From contig NZ_FNHI01000012.1 in the NCBI RefSeq assembly GCF_900103455.1, forward strand, positions 171,456 to 235,455: 64,000 bases of DNA, read 5' to 3'. Shown one piece after another: positions 27,102-35,105 of the stretch (within the stretch, counting starts at the first letter, position 1; every line of letters begins with the position of its first letter). The DNA comes from Streptomyces wuyuanensis. GTDB lineage: Bacteria; Actinomycetota; Actinomycetes; Streptomycetales; Streptomycetaceae. The notes beneath the pieces are model-generated. The model searched no databases. It worked only from the letters and a program-made list of their open reading frames with translations, and was not told where the DNA came from. The translations under genes and the position numbers were made by a program.

Positions 27102-27536
27102 TCAGCCCTCGACCGTGATGCCCATGGAACGGGCGGTGCCGGCGATGATCTTCTCGGCGGAGTCCAGGTCGTTGGCGTTCAGGTCGGGCATCTTGGTGGT
27201 GGCGATCTCGCGGACCTGGTCGCGCGTCAGTTTGCCGACCTTGGTCCTGTGCGGCTCGCCGGAGCCCTTGCCCACGCCCGCGGCCTTGAGGATCAGCTTG
27301 GCGGCCGGCGGAGTCTTGGTGATGAAGGTGAAGGAACGGTCCTCGTAGACCGTGATCTCCACCGGCACGACCATGCCACGCTGCGACTCGGTCGCGGCGT
27401 TGTAGGCCTTGCAGAACTCCATGATGTTGACGCCGTGCTGACCCAGCGCGGGGCCGACCGGCGGAGCCGGGTTGGCCGCGCCGGCCTGGATCTGGAGCTT
27501 GATAAGCCCCGTGACCTTCTTCTTCTTGGGAGGCAT
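27102..27536 (-). CDS. rplK: 50S ribosomal protein L11
   Basis: 144 aa from ATG at 27536 (GGGAGGCATTC context; upstream extension rejected). L11 with 23S rRNA helices 43-44 is the binding site of several thiopeptides. The N-terminal proline-rich helix [18 protein letters not shown] is unchanged from the usual sequence, so no obvious target-site resistance is encoded although a thiopeptide cluster lies 17 kb away. Confidence 0.98.
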
Positions 27537-27653
27537 TCGCTCTCTCCGGGTCCAGTTGAGAGTTTGCTGAAACTGCATGACTTCCACCCGATCGTCCGGA
27601 TGGAGGCATACCGCACCACGATAGCGGGTACCACTGTGCGGCTGAAAACCGAG

Positions 27654-27688
27654 CAGGTCAGAACAGCCGCGGGGGCCGTTCTGACCTG
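27654..27688 (-). terminator. Hairpin terminator between nusG and rplK
   Basis: CAGGTCAGAAC (27654-27664) pairs with GTTCTGACCTG (27678-27688), followed on the minus strand by CTCGGTTTTC. It lies 24 bases past the nusG stop, so rplKA needs read-through or its own promoter in the remaining 117 bases; no strong hexamers were found there. Confidence 0.8.
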
Positions 27689-27711
27689 GTCGGAACCTGT
27701 GGGTCGATCCG

Positions 27712-28596
27712 TCAGTTCTTCTGGATCTGGTCGAAGCTCAGCTCGACCGGGGTCTCGCGGCCGAAGATCTCGACGAGGCCCTTGACCTTCTTCGAGTCGG
27801 GGTTGATCTCGTTGATCGTGGCCTGCAGGGTGGCGAACGGACCGTCGGTGACGGTGACCGAGTCGCCGACCTCGAAGTCCAGCACCTGGACCTCGACCTT
27901 GCGGGCCGGCGCCGGCTTGCCCTCGGCCTCGGCCGCCTCGCGGGCCGCCTTCTCCTCCGCCTCCGGGGCGAGCATCTTGACGATCTCGTCCAGGGTCAGC
28001 GGGTACGGGTCGTAGGCGTTGCCGACGAAGCCGGTGACACCGGGGGTGTTGCGGACGACGCCCCAGGACTCGTTCGTCAGGTCCATCCGGACGAGCACGT
28101 AGCCGGGCAGCTTGTTCTGCCGGACGTTCTTGCGCTCGCCGTTCTTGATCTGGACGATCTCTTCCTCGGGCACCTCGGCCTGGTAGATGAAGTCCTCGAC
28201 GTTCAGCGAGACGGCGCGCTGCTCCAGGTTGGCCTTCACGCGCTTCTCGTAGCCCGCGTAGGTGTGGATCACGTACCACTCGCCGGGCAGCCCGCGCAGC
28301 TCGTCGCGGAGTGCGGCGACGGGGTCGGCCGGAGCCTCGGGCTCGGCCTCCTCGGCCGGCTCCTCGTCGGCCACGGCCTCGACGGCCTCGGCGTCCTCGT
28401 CGACCTCGGCCACGGCCTCGGCGTCCTCGTCCACGTGGATCGCGGCCTGCTCGGCGGGCTCGCCCGCAGCGGCGTCCGCAGCCTCCGCCTGGTCCGGGTC
28501 GACGGAGTCCGCCGCCTCGACGATGTCGAGCGTGTCCTCAGCGGACTCGAGGCTGTCGCTCGGCTCAACGGCGTCGTTCAGGTTCGGGTCAGACAC
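27712..28596 (-). CDS. nusG: Transcription antitermination factor NusG, with long acidic N-terminus
   Basis: 294 aa from GTG at 28596 (VSDPNLNDAV start as in Streptomyces). The NGN domain begins at WYVIHTYAGYEKRVKANLEQ near residue 107 and the C-terminal KOW domain at VGDSVTVTDGPFATLQATI. NusG binds RNA polymerase to alter pausing and couples it to Rho or the ribosome. The first 100 residues are an acidic Glu/Asp/Ala extension containing duplicated DEDAEAVAEV/DEDAEAVEAV blocks. It follows secE, the conserved arrangement. Confidence 0.96.
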   Translation of the reverse strand: MSDPNLNDAVEPSDSLESAEDTLDIVEAADSVDPDQAEAADAAAGEPAEQAAIHVDEDAEAVAEVDEDAEAVEAVADEEPAEEAEPEAPADPVAALRDELRGLPGEWYVIHTYAGYEKRVKANLEQRAVSLNVEDFIYQAEVPEEEIVQIKNGERKNVRQNKLPGYVLVRMDLTNESWGVVRNTPGVTGFVGNAYDPYPLTLDEIVKMLAPEAEEKAAREAAEAEGKPAPARKVEVQVLDFEVGDSVTVTDGPFATLQATINEINPDSKKVKGLVEIFGRETPVELSFDQIQKN

Positions 28597-28670
28597 GGTG
28601 GCTGCTTCTTCCTGGATACAGATGGGGTGGAACATGCGAAAAAGGCGCCGGTCAGGCGCCCTCCGCGGGA

Positions 28671-28958
28671 TCAGCCGAAGACGTACTTGACGGCTGCCTG
28701 GAAGCCATAGTCGATCACGGTCACAAGACCGATCATGATGACGACGAAGACGATCACCACGGTCGTGTACGTCGTCAGCTGGCTGCGCGTCGGCCAGACG
28801 ACCTTGCGCAGCTCGGCGACGACCTGCCGGTAGAACAGCGCGAGGCGGCCCAGGGGGCCCTTCTTCCCGCGCTTGCCACCCTTACGGGTCTTCTTACGGG
28901 ACTCGGGCGCCTCGTCCTCGGCATCAGGCATGTCGATGGAGCCCACGGCGTCCGTCAC
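28671..28958 (-). CDS. secE: Preprotein translocase subunit SecE
   Basis: 95 aa. A basic cytoplasmic segment (RKKTRKGGKRGKKG) is followed by the conserved amphipathic region FYRQVVAELRKVVWPT and one membrane span near residues 66-86. The GTG at 28958 with AGGTGA 5 bases upstream is preferred because it gives the Streptomyces N-terminus TDAVGSIDMPDA; a GTG 9 bases further up is possible. It stabilises SecY in the translocon. Confidence 0.95.
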   Translation of the reverse strand: MTDAVGSIDMPDAEDEAPESRKKTRKGGKRGKKGPLGRLALFYRQVVAELRKVVWPTRSQLTTYTTVVIVFVVIMIGLVTVIDYGFQAAVKYVFG

Positions 28959-29064
28959 GTCTCTCACCTGATTCCGGGTCGTGGCCGTGCCGCGCCCGGT
29001 CGAGCCGCACGGCTATGCATCGAAGTACGTACATGCGCACACATCCTGGCGAAGGTGTGTGTAG

Positions 29065-29137
29065 CAGGGCCGGAGGGACTTGAACCCCCAACCGCTGGTT
29101 TTGGAGACCAGTGCTCTACCAATTGAGCTACGACCCT
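29065..29137 (-). tRNA. tRNA-Trp (CCA)
   Basis: A 73-nt cloverleaf on the minus strand. Acceptor AGGGTCG pairs with CGGCCCT; the anticodon arm CTGGTCTCCAAAACCAG gives CCA. The T-loop GTTCAAGTC is present and CCA is not encoded. It lies upstream of secE-nusG, the usual Streptomyces position. Confidence 0.97.
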
Positions 29138-29340
29138 TTGTGGTTCCCCCCAAACCTACCGCATCGGCGGTGGTGGTCCGTGAGGGCCAACGACGAGTGA
29201 GTGTACGTGGTCGGAAGCCGTGCGTCGAACAGATAGCTTCCAGGCGGTTCCTGTCCGCGTTCTGTCCGGACCCTGTCAGCCGCGGTCCGACCCGCGAAAC
29301 CCCTGTGCCCGGGCGCTTCGCGTTCTGGGACGATGGCCCT

Positions 29341-30567
29341 ATGAGCGCTGCAACTCCTCCCACCGAGCGCCGGGTCTCCGCCCGTATCGGCGCGATCTCC
29401 GAGTCCGCGACCCTCGCCGTCGACGCCAAGGCCAAGGCCCTCAAGGCCGCCGGTCGTCCTGTGATCGGTTTCGGCGCGGGCGAGCCGGACTTCCCGACCC
29501 CGGACTACATCGTCGAGGCCGCGATCGAGGCCTGCAGGAACCCGAAGTACCACCGCTACACCCCGGCCGGCGGCCTTCCCGAGCTGAAGAAGGCGATCGC
29601 GGAGAAGACCCTCCGCGACTCGGGCTACGAGGTCGACCCCGCGCAGGTGCTGGTGACCAACGGCGGCAAGCAGGCGATCTACGAGGCCTTCGCGGCGATC
29701 CTGGACCCGGGCGACGAGGTCATCGTCCCCGCGCCGTACTGGACGACCTACCCGGAGTCGATCCGGCTGGCCGGCGGTGTCCCGGTGGAGGTCGTCGCGG
29801 ACGAGACCACCGGCTACCGGGTCTCCGTGGAGCAGCTGGAGGCGGCCCGTACGGAGAAGACGAAGGTCGTGCTGTTCGTCTCCCCGTCCAACCCGACCGG
29901 CGCGGTCTACAGCGAGGCGGACACCGAGGCGATCGCCCGCTGGGCGCTGGAGCACGGTCTGTGGGTGCTGACGGACGAGATCTACGAGCACCTGGTCTAC
30001 GGCGACGCGAAGTTCACCTCGGTCCCCGCGCTGGTGCCCGAGCTGCGCGACAAGTGCATCGTGGTCAACGGAGTGGCGAAGACGTACGCGATGACCGGCT
30101 GGCGGGTGGGCTGGATCGTCGGCCCGAAGGACGTCGTCAAGGCCGCGACCAACCTGCAGTCGCACGCCACCTCCAACGTCTCGAACGTGGCGCAGGTCGC
30201 CGCGCTCGCCGCGGTCTCCGGCGACCTGGACGCGGTCGCGAAGATGCGTGAGGCGTTCGACCGCCGCCGGCAGACCATCGTGCGGATGCTCAACGAGATC
30301 GACGGCGTGGTCTGCCCGGAGCCCGAGGGCGCCTTCTACGCGTACCCGTCGGTGAAGGGCCTGCTGGGCAAGGCGATCCGCGGGCAGCGGCCGCAGACCT
30401 CCGTGGAGCTCGCGGCGCTGATCCTGGAGGAGGCCGAGGTCGCGGTCGTCCCCGGCGAGGCGTTCGGCACACCGGGCTACCTGCGGCTCTCCTACGCGCT
30501 GGGCGACGAGGACCTGGTCGAGGGTGTGTCGCGCATGCAGAAGCTCCTGGCGGAGGCACGGGACTGA
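29341..30567 (+). CDS. aspC: PLP-dependent aspartate aminotransferase (class I)
   Basis: 408 aa, ATG at 29341. Fold type I aminotransferase motifs: GAGEPDFPTP, SPSNPTGAVY, TDEIYEHLVY and the PLP-lysine segment GVAKTYAMTGWR. It most likely interconverts aspartate and oxaloacetate with glutamate/2-oxoglutarate; prephenate transamination is a known side role in related proteins. It is divergent from tRNA-Trp and followed by a strong terminator. Confidence 0.9.
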   Translation: MSAATPPTERRVSARIGAISESATLAVDAKAKALKAAGRPVIGFGAGEPDFPTPDYIVEAAIEACRNPKYHRYTPAGGLPELKKAIAEKTLRDSGYEVDPAQVLVTNGGKQAIYEAFAAILDPGDEVIVPAPYWTTYPESIRLAGGVPVEVVADETTGYRVSVEQLEAARTEKTKVVLFVSPSNPTGAVYSEADTEAIARWALEHGLWVLTDEIYEHLVYGDAKFTSVPALVPELRDKCIVVNGVAKTYAMTGWRVGWIVGPKDVVKAATNLQSHATSNVSNVAQVAALAAVSGDLDAVAKMREAFDRRRQTIVRMLNEIDGVVCPEPEGAFYAYPSVKGLLGKAIRGQRPQTSVELAALILEEAEVAVVPGEAFGTPGYLRLSYALGDEDLVEGVSRMQKLLAEARD

Positions 30568-30597
30568 GGTTCGGTCCCCACCGGACGAAGCGAGGGG

Positions 30598-30625
30598 CGG
30601 GCCCCGGCCGTACGGCCGGGGCCCG
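30598..30625 (+). terminator. Terminator after aminotransferase gene
   Basis: CGGGCCCCGGCCG (30598-30610) and CGGCCGGGGCCCG (30613-30625) form a 13-bp perfect stem with only two bases between; the innermost pairs must open to form a loop. Confidence 0.82.
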
Positions 30626-30732
30626 TTCCGCGTCCTGCGGCGCGTCCGCGCGGAGGCGGTTCTTCGTTCGGGCAGGAACCCGATCGGGGAAAGGGGCTGC
30701 CGGACGGCCGGTGTCTGCGGCAAGATCCTTCA

Positions 30733-31752
30733 ATGGAGCGAGTACGCGATCTCAGCCTGCTGCCCAAGGCCCATCTGCATCTGCACTTCACCGGGTCGAT
30801 GCGGCCCGGCACCCTGCTGGAGCTCGCCGACAAACACGGCGTGCACCTCCCCGACGCGCTGACCGGCGGCGAGCCGCCGAAGCTCCGGGCGACGGACGAG
30901 CGGGGCTGGTTCCGCTTCCAGCGGCTCTACGACATGGCGCGGTCCTGCCTGCGCGAGCCGGAGGACATCCGGAGGCTGGTGCGGGAGACGGCCCAGGAGG
31001 ACGTCAGGGACGGTTCCGGCTGGCTGGAGATCCAGGTCGACCCGACCTCGTACGCCCCGATGCTGGGCGGGCTGATCCCCGCCCTGGAGATCATCCTCGA
31101 CTCCGTGGAGGAGGCGGCGCGGGAGACCGGGCTGGGGATGCGGGTCGTGGTCGCCGCCAACCGGATGAAGCATCCGCTGGACGCCCGCACGCTGGCCAGG
31201 CTGGCCGTGCGCTACGCCGACCGCGGGGTGGTCGGTTTCGGACTCTCGAACGACGAGCGCCGGGGTATGGCGAGGGACTTCGACCGTGCGTTCGCGATCG
31301 CCCGTGACGGCGGTCTCCTGGCGGCCCCACACGGCGGCGAGCTGACCGGCCCGTTCTCCGTGCGGGACTGTCTGGACGATCTCCACGCCTCCAGGATCGG
31401 CCACGGGGTCCGCGCCGCCGAGGACCCGCGGCTGCTGCGCAAGCTGGCGGAGCGCGGTGTGACGTGCGAGGTCTGCCCCGCGTCGAACGTGGCCCTCGGG
31501 GTGTACGAGAAGCCCGAGGACGTACCCCTGAGGACGCTGTGGGACGCGGGTGTGCCGATGGCACTGGGCGCGGACGACCCCCTGCTCTTCGGCTCGCGGC
31601 TGGCGGCCCAGTACGAGATCGCCCGACGCCATCACGGCTTCACCGACGAGGAGCTGGCCGAGCTGGCCCGCCAGTCGGTCCGCGCCTCGGCGGCACCGCA
31701 GGACGTGCGCGACGGTCTGCTCACCGGGATCGACGAGTGGCTGAAGGACTGA
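30733..31752 (+). CDS. Adenosine deaminase-family protein
   Basis: 339 aa. Metal and catalytic motifs of the adenosine/AMP deaminase family are in order: HLHLHFTGS (residue 14), HGGE (near 197), GHG (near 219), CPASN and GADDP near 277. The usual HxDG of true adenosine deaminases reads HFTG here, so the substrate (adenosine, or an adenine-like base or nucleoside) is uncertain. It is transcribed alone, with terminators on both sides. Confidence 0.82.
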   Translation: MERVRDLSLLPKAHLHLHFTGSMRPGTLLELADKHGVHLPDALTGGEPPKLRATDERGWFRFQRLYDMARSCLREPEDIRRLVRETAQEDVRDGSGWLEIQVDPTSYAPMLGGLIPALEIILDSVEEAARETGLGMRVVVAANRMKHPLDARTLARLAVRYADRGVVGFGLSNDERRGMARDFDRAFAIARDGGLLAAPHGGELTGPFSVRDCLDDLHASRIGHGVRAAEDPRLLRKLAERGVTCEVCPASNVALGVYEKPEDVPLRTLWDAGVPMALGADDPLLFGSRLAAQYEIARRHHGFTDEELAELARQSVRASAAPQDVRDGLLTGIDEWLKD

Positions 31753-31763
31753 GCCCTCGGGCC

Positions 31764-31805
31764 CGGCGCGGGGGACGGCCGCCGGGTGGCGTCGTCCCCG
31801 CGCCC
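31764..31805. terminator. Bidirectional hairpin between convergent deaminase and murB genes
   Basis: A GGCGCGGGGGAC block (from 31765) pairs with GTCCCCGCGCC (ending about 31804) with a one-base bulge and a loop of roughly 18 bases. It sits in the 126-base gap between two convergent stop codons. Confidence 0.65.
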
Positions 31806-31878
31806 GCGGGTGACGGCCCCGCGGGTCGCGGGCCGGCCCCGGGACCGCCCTGGAAGGAGCAGGCCGCCCCGGGCGTTC

Positions 31879-32934
31879 TCAGAGGCTGACGCCGACCGTC
31901 ACCGGCTCGTTGACGAGGGTGACCCCGAAGGCGTCGCGGACCCCGGCGACCACCTCGCGGGCGAGCGCGAGCAGGTCCTCGGTGGTCGCCTCGCCGCGGT
32001 TGGTGAGGGCCAGGGTGTGCTTGGTGGAGATCCGGGCGGGGCCGCTGCCGTAGCCCTTGGTGAAGCCGGCCTTGTCGATGAGCCAGGCGGCGGAGGTCTT
32101 GGTGTGCCCGTCACCGGCCGGGTAGGCGGGCGGGGCGACGTCCTCGCCGAGCCGGTCCCTCGCCCGGCCGAGGAAGGCCTCGTACTCGGCCGTCGTCAGG
32201 ATCGGGTTGGTGAAGAAGGAACCGGCCGACCAGGTGTCGTGGTCCTCGGGGTCCAGCACCATGCCCTTGCCGGCGCGCAGCTTCAGCACCGCCTCGCGGG
32301 CCGCCTCCGCCGGCACCCGGTCGCCCGGCTCGACCCCGAGCACCCGCGCGGTCTCGGCGTACCTGATGGGGGCGGACAGGCCCCCCGCGTCCTCCAGCCG
32401 GAACCGGACGCGCAGCACCACGTAGCGGTCGGGGTCGGCCTTGAAGCGGCTGTGGCGGTAGGAGAAGCCGCAGTCGGCGTTCGGCACGGTGACCGTCCCG
32501 CCGGTGCGCCGGTCGTAGGCGACGACCTCGGTGATGGTGCCGGAGACCTCCTGGCCGTACGCCCCGACGTTCTGGATCGGGGTGGCGCCGGCCGAGCCGG
32601 GGATGCCGGCGAGGCATTCCAGTCCGGCGAGCCCGGCCTCGACGGTGCGAGCCACTGCGTCGGTCCACACCTCGCCCGCGGCGAGCTCCAGCTCCTCCCC
32701 CTCCAGGCGGAAGCCGGTGGTGGCGATGCGCAGGGCGGTGCCGTCGAACCCCTTGTCCCCGATCACCAGGTTGCTGCCGCCGCCGATGAGCAGCAGCGGG
32801 GTCCCCGCCGCGTCCGCCTCGCGGACGGCGGCGATCACCTCGTCGTCGGTGGTGGCCGTGACGAGTCGGGTGGCCGGACCACCCAGACGGAAGGTGGTCA
32901 GCGGGGCGAGGGGCGCGTCATGGAGTTCCAGCAC
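31879..32934 (-). CDS. murB: UDP-N-acetylenolpyruvoylglucosamine reductase
   Basis: 351 aa from GTG at 32934, the Streptomyces MurB length. It reduces UDP-GlcNAc-enolpyruvate to UDP-MurNAc using FAD and NADPH in peptidoglycan precursor synthesis. FAD-binding IGGGSNLVIGDKGFDG, the GIPGSAGATPIQNVGAYGQE motif and catalytic SAGSFFTNP are present. No Shine-Dalgarno precedes the GTG, and a TACCCT hexamer lies 7 bases before it, so a leaderless message is possible; the longer upstream frame lacks MurB-like sequence. Confidence 0.93.
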   Translation of the reverse strand: MLELHDAPLAPLTTFRLGGPATRLVTATTDDEVIAAVREADAAGTPLLLIGGGSNLVIGDKGFDGTALRIATTGFRLEGEELELAAGEVWTDAVARTVEAGLAGLECLAGIPGSAGATPIQNVGAYGQEVSGTITEVVAYDRRTGGTVTVPNADCGFSYRHSRFKADPDRYVVLRVRFRLEDAGGLSAPIRYAETARVLGVEPGDRVPAEAAREAVLKLRAGKGMVLDPEDHDTWSAGSFFTNPILTTAEYEAFLGRARDRLGEDVAPPAYPAGDGHTKTSAAWLIDKAGFTKGYGSGPARISTKHTLALTNRGEATTEDLLALAREVVAGVRDAFGVTLVNEPVTVGVSL

Positions 32935-33069
32935 GGGGACAAGGGTACGGTCCGGGCCGTCCCGGCCGGGGAGCGGCCGGGGGCGTCGGGGCGGGGGCGG
33001 GAAGCGTCGCGGTGCGGCCCGGCCCCGACGGATCGGGGAGAGGGTGGGGACGCGTCGCGGCACGGGATG

Positions 33070-33181
33070 TGTCCGGTCTCACGCCGCCGTCCGCGCGGGG
33101 AGTGCCGGTCACGTGTCGTCCCTGGGGGAGCGCCGTCACGCGGCTTCCGCGTCGGGAGTGCCCGTCACGCGGACCACGGCC
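33070..33181 (+). repeat. Degenerate 28-bp tandem repeat
   Basis: Units begin at 33098, 33126 and 33154, each opening GGGAGYGCC and carrying GTCACGYG; a weaker fourth copy starts near 33070. They lie in the 440-base gene-free stretch between murB and the MaoC gene, in which nothing else was recognised apart from the terminator at 33326-33357. Function is unknown; binding site array or neutral tandem duplication are both possible. Confidence 0.5.
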
Positions 33182-33325
33182 GCCGTCGCGGCGATGTGGA
33201 TCGAGGAGGGGAAGACGTCGTTGGACGACTGCGAGGCTGCCGGGAGTCCCGGCGCAGTCGCGGGCTGCGGCCGGCAGCCGGCCGGGAGCCACCGCGTCAC
33301 GGAGCGGCGGGGGCGCGGAGCACGT

Positions 33326-33357
33326 GCGCCCCGGAGCCGTGGGAAGCTCCGGGGCGC
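33326..33357 (-). terminator. Terminator after the MaoC gene pair
   Basis: GCGCCCCGGAGC (33326-33337) pairs perfectly with GCTCCGGGGCGC (33346-33357) around an 8-base loop, 17 bases past the stop of the downstream gene of the pair. Confidence 0.85.
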
Positions 33358-33373
33358 CGGGACCGATGGCCCG

Positions 33374-33802
33374 TCAGGCGAGCCGGACGACCGCCCGGGA
33401 CATGCCCAGCACCTTCTGGCCGGCCGAGACCGCCGTCAGGTCGACGCGCACCCGGTTGTCCTCCAGCTTGGCCGCGACCTTGCCGCTGACCTCGATGACC
33501 GCGCCCTGGTCGTCGTTGGGCACGACCACCGGCTTGGTGAAGCGGACGCCGTACTCCACCACCGCGCCCGGGTCGCCCACCCAGTCGGTCACGACGCGCG
33601 CCGCCTCGGCCATCGTGAGCATGCCGTGCGCGATCACGTCGGGCAGGCCGACCTGCGTGGCGAACGTCTCGTTCCAGTGGATCGGGTTGAAATCCCCGGA
33701 AGCGCCCGCGTACTGCACCAGAGTCGCCCGGGTCACCGGGAAGGTCCCCGCCGGCAGTTCGGTGCCGACCTCGACGTCCTCGTATGCGATCTTCGCCGCC
33801 AT
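33374..33802 (-). CDS. MaoC-like dehydratase subunit (HadB-type)
   Basis: 142 aa single hot-dog domain. The hydratase motif is recognisable as YAGASGDFNPIHWNETFATQ near residue 31, with the catalytic Asp and His. With its neighbour it resembles the HadA/HadB pair that dehydrates 3-hydroxyacyl-ACP in actinobacterial fatty acid synthesis. It starts 4 bases after the stop of the upstream partner, so the two are co-translated. Confidence 0.85.
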   Translation of the reverse strand: MAAKIAYEDVEVGTELPAGTFPVTRATLVQYAGASGDFNPIHWNETFATQVGLPDVIAHGMLTMAEAARVVTDWVGDPGAVVEYGVRFTKPVVVPNDDQGAVIEVSGKVAAKLEDNRVRVDLTAVSAGQKVLGMSRAVVRLA

Positions 33803-33806
33803 CGGG

Positions 33807-34259
33807 TCAGCCCTCCTCGGCGGCGCGCGCCACCAGCTTGGTCCACGCGGTGACGACGTGCTCCCCGGCCTCGTCGTGCACCTCGCCGCGGATGTCCAGG
33901 ATGTCGTTGCCCGCCAGCGACTTGATCGCCTCGATGGTGGAGGTGACCGTCAGCCGGTCCCCCGCCCGCACCGGCCGGGTGTAGGCGAACTTCTGGTCGC
34001 CGTGCACCACACGGCTGTAGTCCAGGCCCAGCTGGGGGTCCTGGACGACCTGTCCCGCCGCCTTGAACGTGATGGCGAACACGAAGGTCGGCGGGGCGAT
34101 CACGTCCGAGTGGCCGAACTGCTTGGCGGCTTCGGGGTCCGTGTAGGCGGGGTTGGCGTCACCGATCGCCTCCGCGAACTCCCGGATCTTCTCCCGGCCG
34201 ACCTCGTACGGCGCGGTGGGCGGATAGGTCCGCCCGACGAAGGACTGGTCGAGCGCCAT
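33807..34259 (-). CDS. MaoC-like N-terminal dehydratase subunit (HadA-type, UPF0336)
   Basis: 150 aa. It begins MALDQSFVGRTYPPTAPYEV and contains FAEAIGDANPAYTDPEAAKQ, the hot-dog region that lacks the catalytic pair and forms the substrate-binding partner of a HadB-type subunit. It is the first gene of the two-gene unit and lies close to rpmG, the arrangement common in actinobacteria. Confidence 0.85.
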   Translation of the reverse strand: MALDQSFVGRTYPPTAPYEVGREKIREFAEAIGDANPAYTDPEAAKQFGHSDVIAPPTFVFAITFKAAGQVVQDPQLGLDYSRVVHGDQKFAYTRPVRAGDRLTVTSTIEAIKSLAGNDILDIRGEVHDEAGEHVVTAWTKLVARAAEEG

Positions 34260-34332
34260 GGACTCGCTACCTCCTGTTTTCCATTTCTGGCCGGTGCCAC
34301 CGGAACTCGCCGGTAACCCCGCGACAAACGAC

Positions 34333-34364
34333 GCGAGGCCGCCCCCGGGTGGGGACGGCCTCGC
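34333..34364 (-). terminator. rpmG terminator
   Basis: GCGAGGCCGCCCC (34333-34345) pairs with GGGGACGGCCTCGC (34351-34364) with one bulged base, 13 bases past the rpmG stop. Confidence 0.82.
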
Positions 34365-34377
34365 AATCGAGCCTGAT

Positions 34378-34542
34378 TCAGCGCGTCTCGCGGTGCGCGG
34401 TGTGCGCGTTGCAGCGCGGGCAGTGCTTCTTCATCTCAAGACGGTCCGGGTTGTTGCGCCGGTTCTTCTTGGTGATGTAGTTCCGCTCCTTGCACTCCAC
34501 GCAGGCCAGCGTGATCTTCGGGCGGACGTCGGTGGCAGCCAC
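34378..34542 (-). CDS. rpmG: 50S ribosomal protein L33, zinc-binding type
   Basis: 54 aa from GTG at 34542. Two cysteine pairs, CVECKERN and CPRCN, mark the zinc-containing (C+) form of L33. The Zur-regulated paralogue usually lacks them. It sits just downstream of tRNA-Met and tRNA-Thr, so the three probably share transcription. Confidence 0.95.
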   Translation of the reverse strand: MAATDVRPKITLACVECKERNYITKKNRRNNPDRLEMKKHCPRCNAHTAHRETR

Positions 34543-34628
34543 GTGAGTGCTCCTTGGACGGATGGAAGGATTGAACGCAGAAAAGAGTAGCCGATCGGAG
34601 GACCGACCCCACAATCGGCTACTGTGTG

Positions 34629-34701
34629 TAGCGGTGACCGGACTTGAACCGGTGACACAGCGATTATGAGCCGCTTGCTCTACCGACTGAGCTACACCGC
34701 T
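34629..34701 (-). tRNA. tRNA-Met (CAT, elongator)
   Basis: A 73-nt cloverleaf. Acceptor AGCGGTG pairs with CACCGCT, the anticodon arm AGCGGCTCATAATCGCT gives CAT, and the T-arm is ACCGGTTCAAGTCCGGT. The A-U first acceptor pair argues against an initiator, which would have a mismatch there. Confidence 0.95.
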
Positions 34702-34748
34702 TCGATGAAGGATCCCCCCGCCCGAAGGCGAGGAACATCCAACATCAG

Positions 34749-34821
34749 AGCCCCAATACGGAATCGAACCGTAGACCTTCTCCTTACCATGGAGACGCTC
34801 TGCCGACTGAGCTATTGGGGC
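34749..34821 (-). tRNA. tRNA-Thr (GGT)
   Basis: A 73-nt cloverleaf. Acceptor GCCCCAA pairs with TTGGGGC; the anticodon arm TCTCCATGGTAAGGAGA gives GGT. It lies 47 bases upstream of tRNA-Met on the same strand. Confidence 0.96.
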
Positions 34822-35105
34822 GAGCGATGAAGACATTACACGGTCGGCCGCCGATCGCCCAAATCCGTTTACGGGCCACGTTGGCCACCTTCGTCGCGTA
34901 CCGGCCGAGCGGCCTCCCGGCCGTGTCACGAGGGCGCCGCCGGCTCCCCGCCGCGCCCGTTCCCGTACGCCACTCGTGGTCACACCGGTACGACTATTGC
35001 GCTCCTCCTCGATGCGCGGTCGGGCCGCCCCTAGGCTCGGCACACGCCGGGTGATCTTGATCGTCCCGCGGGCCCCAGGCCACTCCTCCGCCCATCAGGA
35101 GCGCG

